DNA from: Sphaerisporangium fuscum
Lineage (GTDB): Bacteria > Actinomycetota > Actinomycetes > Streptosporangiales > Streptosporangiaceae
DNA length: 64,000 bases
Assembly: GCF_018531465.1 (NCBI RefSeq)
Contig: NZ_JAHDTF010000033.1
Location: 1-64,000, forward strand
Reading direction: 5' to 3'
Each line of letters starts with the position of its first letter. Position 1 is the first letter of the stretch. This document shows positions 26,141 through 33,668 of this stretch, piece by piece. The position numbers and the translations under genes were made by a program. The notes beneath the pieces were generated by a model. It searched no databases and was not told where the DNA came from. It saw nothing but the letters and a program-made list of their open reading frames with translations.

Positions 26141-27006
26141 GGCTTGCCGCCTTCCTCCAGGCGCGCGATCAGGGCCGTGGAGTCGTCCACCGGCAACGCG
26201 GCAGCGACGATTCGGTTGAACGCGTCGGCAAAGGTACTTACTTCCGAGACGCCTTCAACATAAGTCGCACCGATGAGGTTCTCCAACAAGACCACGTCAG
26301 GCATGGTGCCGGGGAAGCCGACGAGGCTGAAGCCGCCTGCGCTGCCAGGATGTGGCGTGGCGTCCAAGGGCATGATCTGAATGGTGATGTTGGGCAGCTC
26401 AGCGCAATCGCGGAGCCTTCGGAGTTGGTCTCGCATGGTCTCGGGTCGTACGGCGAACCGCTGGTGCAGGACGGCCTCGGAGATGACTGCCCATACCTTC
26501 AAAGGGCGCTTGGGACGGGTGAGCACGGCTTGTCGCGCCAGCCGTACCTCCGCAAGGGCGGCTATCTCTTCAGGGGTACGCGTCATGGTGATGCCGGCGA
26601 TGGTCTCGCGGGCGTAGGCCGCCGTCTGGAGCAGGCCTGGGACGAGTAGCGGGGCGAAGATCCGGATACTGTCGGCGTCAGACTCCAGGGAGATGTAGTC
26701 GGCATAGGCCGGGGCCACGATGCCGCCGTAGGTCTGCCACCAGCCCTTCTTTCCGGCATCCTTGGCCAGGTTCTCCAGAGCGCCGAACACCTCAGGATCA
26801 CTCACGCCGTACGCCTGGAGGAGGGCGGTTACGTCAGCAGGGCGGATGTGGGCGTTCGCGTTCTCGATCCGCGACAGCTTGGGCGCCTTCCAGCCTACCG
26901 CCGCGGCGGCGTCGTCGAGGTTCAGGCCGGCGGCGTTGCGGTACCGGCGGAGGGACTCTCCCAGCCGTCGGCGGCGGACGGTAGGGACTGGGCGTGCGTT
27001 CGGCAT
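26137..27006 (-). CDS. XRE-family regulator with DUF5753 domain
   Basis: A 289-residue regulator: an N-terminal helix-turn-helix ('LGESLRRYRNAAGLNLDDAA', 'WKAPKLSRIENANAHI') and a DUF5753 C-terminal domain ('IRIFAPLLVPGLLQTAAYAR', 'VISEAVLHQRF', 'IQIMPL'). ATG 27006 is chosen as it lies just before the basic pre-HTH segment; the frame is open upstream. Works with the DUF397 protein and is divergent from an ATP-binding protein, the standard three-gene actinomycete module. Confidence 0.92.
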   Translation of the reverse strand: MPNARPVPTVRRRRLGESLRRYRNAAGLNLDDAAAAVGWKAPKLSRIENANAHIRPADVTALLQAYGVSDPEVFGALENLAKDAGKKGWWQTYGGIVAPAYADYISLESDADSIRIFAPLLVPGLLQTAAYARETIAGITMTRTPEEIAALAEVRLARQAVLTRPKRPLKVWAVISEAVLHQRFAVRPETMRDQLRRLRDCAELPNITIQIMPLDATPHPGSAGGFSLVGFPGTMPDVVLLENLIGATYVEGVSEVSTFADAFNRIVAAALPVDDSTALIARLEEGGKP

Positions 27007-27069
27007 ACGCCGCAGTGTTCCATCACGAACAGTAGCGAGCCCTGTACTCCCGAAAATCATGAACGAGTT

Positions 27070-27133
27070 TAGGTGACAAGGTTGCAAGTCGCGGTGCTAC
27101 AGCAGCATGCTTCGCCTAGGTGTTGTCACCTAG
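27070..27133. promoter_or_regulatory. TAGGTGACA inverted repeats in whiJ-like divergent promoter
   Basis: TAGGTGACA occurs at 27070-27078 and, inverted, at 27124-27132. The second copy is part of a palindrome CTAGGTG-TTGT-CACCTAG (27116-27133), and a further TAGGTG is at 27162-27167. They sit between the divergent XRE and ATPase genes and are candidate XRE operators. Confidence 0.6.
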
Positions 27134-27204
27134 CGTCACCGAAACGATCCGAATCGTGACATAGGTGCTGCGCCTCAATGGTTCTCGGCGGAGAGGCGAA
27201 CACG

Positions 27205-27669
27205 ATGCAGGAACAGCTGACGGAAGCGGCCTTGGGGTTCTATCTCGCGAACAGGCCAGGTGGGTTCGTCGTGCACATGAACGTGTGCGAGGAGAACCTG
27301 CGGGCCGTGCGGGAGGTGACGCTGAAGAGCCTGGTGGCGGTGGGGGTGGACATTGAGGCTGCGGAGTCGGCGCGGCTGGTGGCGTCTGAGCTGATCGGGA
27401 ACGCCGTTCGGGCCTGTGGGAACTGGGCGCCGGTCGTCGTTGAGGTGGAGGTGGACTCCGGCGGGATCTGGGTCAAGGTTCACGATCCGAATCCGCACCG
27501 CCTTCCCGTCCGATCAGCCACCGCTCCGGACGACCAGGCCGAATCTGGGCGTGGGCTGTGGCTGCTCGACGCGCTCGCTCCCGGTTGGGACGTCGCCGTG
27601 ACGCCGATCGGCAAGCAGGTCCGCTGCCTTCTTCCGGGTCCGCAGGCTGTCGCGAGCGGGACCGTCTGA
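27205..27669 (+). CDS. ATP-binding (HATPase_c, anti-sigma-like) protein
   Basis: A 154-residue GHKL-type domain: N-box 'LVASELIGNAVRACG', then 'VKVHDPNPHRLP' and G-box 'GRGLWLLDALAPGWDV'. These are single-domain kinases related to RsbW/AbaA-like proteins. ATG 27205 has GGAGAGG at 27190-27196 and is preferred to the upstream ATG 27178. Third member of the whiJ-like module. Confidence 0.9.
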   Translation: MQEQLTEAALGFYLANRPGGFVVHMNVCEENLRAVREVTLKSLVAVGVDIEAAESARLVASELIGNAVRACGNWAPVVVEVEVDSGGIWVKVHDPNPHRLPVRSATAPDDQAESGRGLWLLDALAPGWDVAVTPIGKQVRCLLPGPQAVASGTV

Positions 27670-27952
27670 CTGAATCACCATGATTTCACGGACGGTTGCA
27701 CGGTGACACCAAGACGGTTCCTGGCCGACACAGCACCGGCGGATGTTCACAATTGGTATGTCCACTACAGAGGGAAGCGCCCCGGCTCGGGTGCCGATCA
27801 AGGATCGGCATAATATTGCTGTTTTAATGGCAATCGTCGCCACCTTTACGGCCCCGCATGAATGGGTAGAACACACCGATTTATTGACGTGCACACAGAG
27901 ATGGTGTGACCCTGATCAGGTCAGGTGTTTCTGGTTCCGAAAGGTGCGAAAA

Positions 27953-28222
27953 ATGGACACACTCTGGGAAGCCGAGACAGAGACCGGTTTCCTACGTAGA
28001 CTCGGCAAGTCGATGCGCGAGCTCGGGGGCACAGCCCTTACTGATGGCTGTCCCGATATCTGGGAGATGGAGAATGGAGACATCGCCGTGGTCGTGCGTG
28101 ACGTGACCGCTGACTATAGAAACCGGCTGCCCATCGGGTTGACCATACGTGCGGACGAGCGTCTTGTCATGATTCCACGCCGCCTTCTTATCGCGGCCAA
28201 GCCGGGCATCCCAGATGCTTGA
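27953..28222 (+). CDS. Small hypothetical protein paired with the DUF6879-like gene
   Basis: 89 residues, hydrophilic to the middle ('FLRRLGKSMRELGG', 'CPDIWEMENGDIAVVVRDVT'). ATG 27953 is chosen for the AAGGTG site 6 bases upstream; an upstream in-frame ATG (27743) would add a weak 70-residue extension. It overlaps the next gene by 8 bases. Such short proteins commonly precede DUF6879 genes. No function assigned. Confidence 0.65.
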   Translation: MDTLWEAETETGFLRRLGKSMRELGGTALTDGCPDIWEMENGDIAVVVRDVTADYRNRLPIGLTIRADERLVMIPRRLLIAAKPGIPDA

Positions 28223-28835
28223 CCAGCTCAGCCGCCTGCCTGCGCAGGCCCTTGACCTTCCCTCGTACAAGAGCGACTTCCAGGAAAACTTCTGGAAGAC
28301 CGACATGTCGTGGAAGCTCGAAAGGCAGCTCACCTTCAAGGAGCCCTCCTCTCCTAGCTGGGTGGCGATGGCCGAGGGCGATTGGGAGAAGTCCCTGCTA
28401 CTCGCGCGTGAGATGCGTGCCGGCAGGGCGGAGCACCAGCGTGACCTCGATCGATTCGGCATCGTCCAACGGCGCATCCGCTTCGTATGCGATCCGCCCA
28501 CTTCATATCTGCAGTGGGAACTCCATCTGCTAATGATCTGGGCTGAGCTGGGCGAACAGATCCAGGTGCTTCCCACCGAGGCAATCGCGCATCTGGAGAC
28601 CGAGGCCATCCTTCCCGAGGTTCTCGTGCTCGGTGAGCGCTCGCCGAGCCCTGTCATGTACGAGATCCTGTACACAGACGGCGTTCTATCCGGCGCTCGC
28701 AAGTTCACCGATCCGGAGCTGATCGACGTCTGCCGCAGCGAAATCACCGGGCTGTGGCAACGGGGAGAGGACCTTCTCTCCTACTTTCCAAGAAAGGTCA
28801 CACACCTTCCCCCGCCTGCTTCACAGCGGGTATGA
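28215..28835 (+). CDS. DUF6879 family protein
   Basis: A 206-residue soluble protein with the DUF6879-type pattern: 'FWKTDMSWKLERQLTFKEP', 'WEKSLLLAREMRAGR', 'QRRIRFVCDPPTSYLQWEL' and 'LTEAIAHLET'-like ending. Members are common beside XRE regulators in actinomycetes and have no settled role. Starts inside the preceding gene (8-base overlap). Followed by a convergent terminator. Confidence 0.75.
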   Translation: MLDQLSRLPAQALDLPSYKSDFQENFWKTDMSWKLERQLTFKEPSSPSWVAMAEGDWEKSLLLAREMRAGRAEHQRDLDRFGIVQRRIRFVCDPPTSYLQWELHLLMIWAELGEQIQVLPTEAIAHLETEAILPEVLVLGERSPSPVMYEILYTDGVLSGARKFTDPELIDVCRSEITGLWQRGEDLLSYFPRKVTHLPPPASQRV

Positions 28836-29030
28836 AAGGCGGCATGACCGCCGAGACCCCGCGTTGATATCTGTCTTCGCGCTGGCCGCCATCACGGTTT
28901 CCCTCGTACTGCAGGCTCGCGAGGCCAATGGCGGGGGTGTAGGCCACCTTCCTGCCCATGTCCTGGCCGTCGGCCACCCGCCGATAGGCGATCTGTATGC
29001 GCTTACCGGTTCCCGCGACGCTCAATTGAG

Positions 29031-29073
29031 CTGATCATGAGGGCCCGCCCAGTGGGTGGGCCCTCATGATCAG
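29031..29073. terminator. Convergent terminator hairpin
   Basis: 20-base arms (29031-29050 and 29054-29073), one G-T-type mismatch, 3-base loop. It lies between the DUF6879 gene (+) and the ASCH gene (-) and could serve both. Confidence 0.85.
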
Positions 29074-29086
29074 ATATGGCTCCGGT

Positions 29087-29461
29087 TCATGCGGTGGCGG
29101 GTTCGATCAGCTCGATCTCGATGGCCAGTACGCCGAGGGCTTCTTTCTCCGGGCCGTAAATACGGCGGATGTCGGCGAGTTGCTGGTCACGGGGGCTGGT
29201 CGGGTTCACCCGCTCAGGCCCTTCGGCGTCCAGCATCTCCTCGAACGAGGCGTAGCGGGCGACACGCTTGATCTTGGTGAGGGCCTCATCGCGACCGCAC
29301 ACGAACCGAATGTGATCACCTGCGGCGAGGGTGCGCAGGTTGGGGTACTGCACTCGCACCTCGATCGTCTTGGTCCCGTTGGCGACCAGATCGAAGTAGC
29401 AGCGGTAGAGGTTCATCTCGCGGGCGGACGAAGCTGCGGTGGTGGCTCGTTGTGCGGTCAT
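29087..29461 (-). CDS. ASCH domain protein
   Basis: A 124-residue protein carrying an ASCH (PUA-like) fold: 'MNLYRCYFDLVANGTKTIEV' followed by 'RVQYPNLRTLAAGDHIRFVC', then 'IKRVARYASFEEML'. ASCH proteins bind RNA or act on modified nucleosides (for example YqfB amidohydrolase). ATG 29461 overlaps the stop of a small upstream gene (ATGA). It ends just before the terminator hairpin. Confidence 0.85.
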   Translation of the reverse strand: MTAQRATTAASSAREMNLYRCYFDLVANGTKTIEVRVQYPNLRTLAAGDHIRFVCGRDEALTKIKRVARYASFEEMLDAEGPERVNPTSPRDQQLADIRRIYGPEKEALGVLAIEIELIEPATA

Positions 29462-29613
29462 GATCCGTCCAGTTCGGCGGTGGCGTAGGAGCGGTAGAAG
29501 TGCTTGGGGTCGGCGAGCGTCCTCGTGACGAGCCAGACCATGGCCTCGACGAAGGAGTTGACATCGCCCTGCCACTCGGTGACATCGAGCATCCATGGGC
29601 AGGTGCCGGGCAC
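29458..29613 (-). CDS. Small ORF (about 51 aa) coupled to the ASCH gene
   Basis: A short frame starting GTG 29613 (or ATG 29592, 44 aa), 3 bases after the Lrp stop, whose TGA overlaps the ASCH ATG as ATGA. The product contains 'DVTEWQGDVNSFVEAMVWLV' and 'ADPKHFYRSYATAELDGS'. It looks coding, but no family is recognised. A relic of a longer gene is an alternative. Confidence 0.5.
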   Translation of the reverse strand: MPGTCPWMLDVTEWQGDVNSFVEAMVWLVTRTLADPKHFYRSYATAELDGS

Positions 29614-29616
29614 CCC

Positions 29617-30087
29617 TCACCCGGGTATGGGGCCATCTGCCCCAGGTGGAGTAGGGATGTGGACTGGCCGTTCGAAGAAGGTTTCCAAGGCGACGATGGT
29701 TTGGGTTTTGGCTACTCCGTGGATGTCGAAGAGCTTGCGCAGGATCAGTTGGAGGTCCTGGGTGGTGGTGGCTCTGACCTTCACTAGGAGGGAGGCCGGG
29801 CCGGCGATGACGTGGGCTTCCTCGATCTCGGGGATGGCGGCTAGGGCCTGCTGGGTGTCGCCCATCCAGGTGGTGCCGTCGATCATCACGTACGCCAGCA
29901 CGCCTCTGCCCACGGCCACCGGGTCGACGTCGACGGTCGTGCGCCGGATCACTCCGCGCTCGCGCAGCTTCCGGACGCGCTCGTGGGCGGCGCCGCTCGA
30001 CAGGCCCACGGCGGTGCCGAGCGTCGCGTACGACTGGGTGGCGTCCTGCTGGAGGAGGCCGATCAGCGTCCTGTCGATGTCGTCCAT
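29617..30087 (-). CDS. Lrp/AsnC family transcriptional regulator
   Basis: A 156-residue Lrp-type regulator: HTH 'YATLGTAVGLSSGAAHERVR' then the RAM/AsnC ligand domain ('VLAYVMIDGTTWMGDTQQAL', 'EAHVIAGPASLLVKVRATTT'). It diverges from the SMP-30 gene with 97 bases between starts and probably controls that gene. The two downstream genes follow with no gap, so they may be in its operon. Confidence 0.9.
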   Translation of the reverse strand: MDDIDRTLIGLLQQDATQSYATLGTAVGLSSGAAHERVRKLRERGVIRRTTVDVDPVAVGRGVLAYVMIDGTTWMGDTQQALAAIPEIEEAHVIAGPASLLVKVRATTTQDLQLILRKLFDIHGVAKTQTIVALETFFERPVHIPTPPGADGPIPG

Positions 30088-30184
30088 GGCCAGATCGTAT
30101 CAGGGCATACCCGATCCACATTGAACGAAATCAGGCTCAGCCAGCATTTGACGAGATGACGTTCGGTAGGCTTGGCTTCGCTTC

Positions 30185-31114
30185 ATGACGGAGACGATTC
30201 CTGCCGAGTTCGAGGTGCTCGACGAGCGGTTCGCGCTGGTCGGCGGTGACGAGCGGGTGGAGCGCATCTACCAGGGGTGCCGGTGGGCCGAGGGGCCGGT
30301 GTACGTGCCCGCGGGGCGGTACCTCGCCTGGAGCGACATCCCCAACGACCGCATGCTGCGCTGGGACGAGCTGACCGGGAACGTCGGCCCGTTCCGCGTA
30401 CCGGCCGGGTACACCAACGGGCACACGCTGGACGTTCAGGGCCGGCTGGTCTCGTGCGAGCAGGGCAACCGCCGGGTGACCCGCACCGAGCACGACGGCT
30501 CGATCACCACGATCGCCGACCGGTGGCAGGGCAAGCGGCTCAACAGCCCCAACGACGTGGTGGTGAAGTCGGACGGCTCCATCTGGTTCACCGACCCGTC
30601 CTACGGCATCACCAGCGACTACGAGGGCCACCGGGCGGAGAGCGAGATCGGCGCCGACCAGGTCTACCGGGCGGACCCGGTCACCGGGGAGGTGCGCGTC
30701 GTCGCGGATGACTTCGTGCGCCCCAACGGCTTGGCGTTCTCGCTGGACGAGCGACTGCTGTACGTCGTGGACACCCGGCGCCGGCACCTGAGGGCTTTTG
30801 ACGTCCGGGACGACGGCACGCTGACCGGCGGCGAGGTGCTCGCCGAGTGCACGGCGGGGTCGTTCGACGGCATCCGGCTCGACGACACCGGCCGCATCTG
30901 GGCGGCCACGCACGAGGGTGTGCACTGCTTCGCGCCCGACGGCACGCTGATCGGCAAGCTCCGGCTGCCGGAGAAGACCTCCAACCTGGTCTTCGGCGGC
31001 CTCAAGCGCAACTGGCTCTTCATGACCGCCTCGACGTCAGTGTACGCGATCATGCTGAACGTCCGCGGCGCCCGGCCCGCCTATGTTCCACAGGATGCCG
31101 GCATCACGGCGTAG
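30185..31114 (+). CDS. SMP-30/gluconolactonase/LRE family protein
   Basis: A 309-residue six-bladed beta-propeller. Metal-ligand positions are seen in 'CRWAEGPVY' (Glu), 'LNSPNDVVVKSDGSIWFTDP' (Asn), 'RPNGLAFSLDERLLYVVDT' (Asn) and 'SFDGIRLDDTGRIWAA' (Asp). Family members hydrolyse sugar lactones or similar esters. Single gene, divergent from the Lrp regulator. Confidence 0.9.
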   Translation: MTETIPAEFEVLDERFALVGGDERVERIYQGCRWAEGPVYVPAGRYLAWSDIPNDRMLRWDELTGNVGPFRVPAGYTNGHTLDVQGRLVSCEQGNRRVTRTEHDGSITTIADRWQGKRLNSPNDVVVKSDGSIWFTDPSYGITSDYEGHRAESEIGADQVYRADPVTGEVRVVADDFVRPNGLAFSLDERLLYVVDTRRRHLRAFDVRDDGTLTGGEVLAECTAGSFDGIRLDDTGRIWAATHEGVHCFAPDGTLIGKLRLPEKTSNLVFGGLKRNWLFMTASTSVYAIMLNVRGARPAYVPQDAGITA

Positions 31115-31311
31115 CGGCCGTTCACGGGAGGAAATCCTTGGCGTTCCCCGCGGCACGGGAGACAGCGAGCGAGCGTATTTCCTCGCCGGGCTCGGCGACA
31201 ACGGCACGGCGCCCCTTGGGCGGGTGACGCTCATACCGATTAGGTAACTGAGCGGCTACTCAAAGTGTCGAGCAGGGAAGCTGGCCGGGAGAGTTCCCCG
31301 ATCCCCCGACC

Positions 31312-33561
31312 ATGGAGTGCCGCATGGAGCGAACGGTCCTTGCCGCCGTAACCGAGCGTCCCGATGCCGACACGGCGCTCGCCGAGCAGTTGCGCCGCGT
31401 GTGCGCGGCGATGGACGAGCTCGATCTTCAGGTCCGGTGGACGCACCGGACCGACGACGCGCTGGCGGTGATCGGCTCGGACGCCTCCCTGTCGGCGGTG
31501 CTGGCGGCGTGGGACGCGCCGGGGGCCGAGGAGTTGCTGGGCGCGCTGGCCAAGCGCTTCCGCGGCCTGCCGGTCTTCCTGATGACGTCCGAGCAGGAGC
31601 TCCCTCTGTGGGTGTACGAGGTGATCCACGGCTACGTCTTCCCGCTGGAGGACACCCCGCGCTTCATCGCCGGGCGGATCGCCCACGCGGCCGAGCAGTA
31701 CGCGGAGAAGATCCTCCCGCCGTTCTTCGGGGCGCTGCGGCGCCTGGAGGACCACCATCGGTACTCCTGGCACACCCCGGCGCACGCCGGCGGCGTGGCC
31801 TTCCTGAAATCACCTGTGGGCCGGGCGTTCTTCGATTTCTACGGGGAGCGGCTGCTGCGTACCGACCTGTCGATCTCGGTCACCGAGCTCGGCTCGCCGC
31901 TCGACCACACCGGTCCCATCGGGGACGCCGAGCGGAACGCCGCGCGGGTCTTCGGCGCGGACCGGACGTTCTTCGTCTGCAACGGCAACTCCACCGCCAA
32001 CCGCATCGTCGGCCACCACGCCATCGCCCGCGACGACACCGTCCTGGTGGACCGCAACTGCCACAAATCCATCCAGCACGCGCTGGCCATCAGCGGCGCC
32101 CGGCCGGTCTACCTGGTGCCCGAACGCAACGGGCTCGGTCTGGCCGGGCCGATCCCGCCCGCCGCCCTGGAGGCCGGCGCGGTGCACGACCGGGTGATCG
32201 GCCATCCTCTCGCCATCGGCGAGCCGGCGTACGGGGTGATCACCAACTCGACGTACGACGGGCTGTGCTACGACGCGATCCGCGTCGGTGAGCTGCTGGG
32301 CGCCGCAGTCCCCCGGCTGCACTTCGACGAGGCGTGGTTCGCCTACGCCCGCTTCCACCCGCTGTACGCCCGCAGGTACGGCATGGCGATCGACGAGCGC
32401 ACGCTTCCCGGCCCGGGCCGGCCCACCGTGTTCACCACCCAGTCCACGCACAAGTTGCTGGCCGCGTTGTCGCAGGCGGCGATGGTGCACGTCCGTGCCT
32501 CCGAGCGGGCGCCGGTGCACTACGACCGGTTCAACGAGACGTACCTGATGCACGCCTCCACCTCGCCGCTCTACCCGATGATCGCCTCGCTCGACGTGGC
32601 GGCGGCGATGATGGACGGCCCGTCCGGGCTGCATCTGACCGAGGAGGCGATCGTCGAGGCGGTCCGCTTCCGGCAGGCGATGGTACGGCTGGCGGCGCGC
32701 ATCCGTGAGGACGGCCGGCGGCCGGACTGGTTCTTCGGCGTCTGGCAACCTCAATCGGTCACCGACCCACGAACCGGGGAAAAGGTGTCGTTCGCGGAGG
32801 CCGACCCGGCCCTGCTGTCGGGAGAGCCCGCGTGCTGGACGCTGGAGCCGGGCGCGGCCTGGCACGGGTTCGACGGGCTCACCGACGGCTACTGCCTGCT
32901 CGACCCGGTGAAGGTGACGATCACCTGTCCCGGCGCGGACGCCGCCACCGGCACCCTCGACTGGGGCATCCCGGCCCGCATCGTGGCCGCGTACCTGGAG
33001 CGGCGCGGCATCGTGGTCGAGAAGACGGGCGACCACACGCTCCTGGTGCTGTTCTCGATGGGCATCACCAAGGGCAAGTGGGGCACGCTGATCGACGCGC
33101 TCACCGACTTCAAGAGCGCCTACGACGACGACCTGCCGCTCGCCGAGGTACTGCCGGGCTTCGGCCCGCCCGCGATCACGCTGCGACGGTTCTGCACGCG
33201 GGTGCACGAGAGGCTTCGCGACCTATGTGTCGGCAAGCTGCTCGACGAGGTCTTCACCTTCCTCCCCGAGCCCGTGCTCACCCCGTCCGACTGCTACCAG
33301 GCGATGATCCGGTCCCGTACGGAGCGGGTCCCGCTGGTCGACCTGCCGGGCCGGGTGGCCGCCACCACGGTCGTGGTGACACCGCCCGGGATCCCGATGC
33401 TGATGCCCGGCGAGGCGACCGGCCCGGCCGACGGCCCCCTGATGACGTACCTGCGGGCGCTGGAGGACTTCGACCGGACGTTCCCCGACCTCGCCACCGA
33501 CATCCACGGTGCCCATCGCGACCACACCGGCCGCTACTGGATCGAGGTCGTGTCCGGCTGA
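31312..33561 (+). CDS. Orn/Lys/Arg decarboxylase, biodegradative type
   Basis: A 749-residue PLP decarboxylase with the AdiA/CadA/SpeC layout: an N-terminal wing domain (1-125), the PLP core with 'HTPAHAGGVAFLKSP', 'FFVCNGNSTANRIVGHHA' and 'RLHFDEAWFAYARFHP', the Schiff-base Lys in 'TTQSTHKLLAALSQA', and a C-terminal domain. Length fits the family. Which of arginine, lysine or ornithine it uses cannot be read from the sequence; the 'THKLLAALSQ' region is close to arginine decarboxylase AdiA. Alternative start ATG 31324. Stands alone. Confidence 0.9.
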   Translation: MECRMERTVLAAVTERPDADTALAEQLRRVCAAMDELDLQVRWTHRTDDALAVIGSDASLSAVLAAWDAPGAEELLGALAKRFRGLPVFLMTSEQELPLWVYEVIHGYVFPLEDTPRFIAGRIAHAAEQYAEKILPPFFGALRRLEDHHRYSWHTPAHAGGVAFLKSPVGRAFFDFYGERLLRTDLSISVTELGSPLDHTGPIGDAERNAARVFGADRTFFVCNGNSTANRIVGHHAIARDDTVLVDRNCHKSIQHALAISGARPVYLVPERNGLGLAGPIPPAALEAGAVHDRVIGHPLAIGEPAYGVITNSTYDGLCYDAIRVGELLGAAVPRLHFDEAWFAYARFHPLYARRYGMAIDERTLPGPGRPTVFTTQSTHKLLAALSQAAMVHVRASERAPVHYDRFNETYLMHASTSPLYPMIASLDVAAAMMDGPSGLHLTEEAIVEAVRFRQAMVRLAARIREDGRRPDWFFGVWQPQSVTDPRTGEKVSFAEADPALLSGEPACWTLEPGAAWHGFDGLTDGYCLLDPVKVTITCPGADAATGTLDWGIPARIVAAYLERRGIVVEKTGDHTLLVLFSMGITKGKWGTLIDALTDFKSAYDDDLPLAEVLPGFGPPAITLRRFCTRVHERLRDLCVGKLLDEVFTFLPEPVLTPSDCYQAMIRSRTERVPLVDLPGRVAATTVVVTPPGIPMLMPGEATGPADGPLMTYLRALEDFDRTFPDLATDIHGAHRDHTGRYWIEVVSG

Positions 33562-33668
33562 GGGGAGTGACGGCGATCATGATTCACTGCAAATGATTCT
33601 GCCGCAGGACACTCTCCGGAATGCCGGTTTCGTGCTACGCCACCCGGACCGGATCAGGGCTCCAAGTA

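Noticed and set aside
27743..27952. A longer N-terminus for the gene at 27953
   Set aside because: The extension has no homology-like features and the ATG at 27953 has its own ribosome site.
16322..28835. A mobile element or prophage carrying the AT-richer region
   Set aside because: No integrase, transposase, att repeat, tRNA edge or phage structural gene found; transfer remains possible from base composition alone.
28798..29025. A 75-residue minus-strand frame after the DUF6879 gene
   Set aside because: No ribosome site and no family, and it overlaps the end of the DUF6879 gene.
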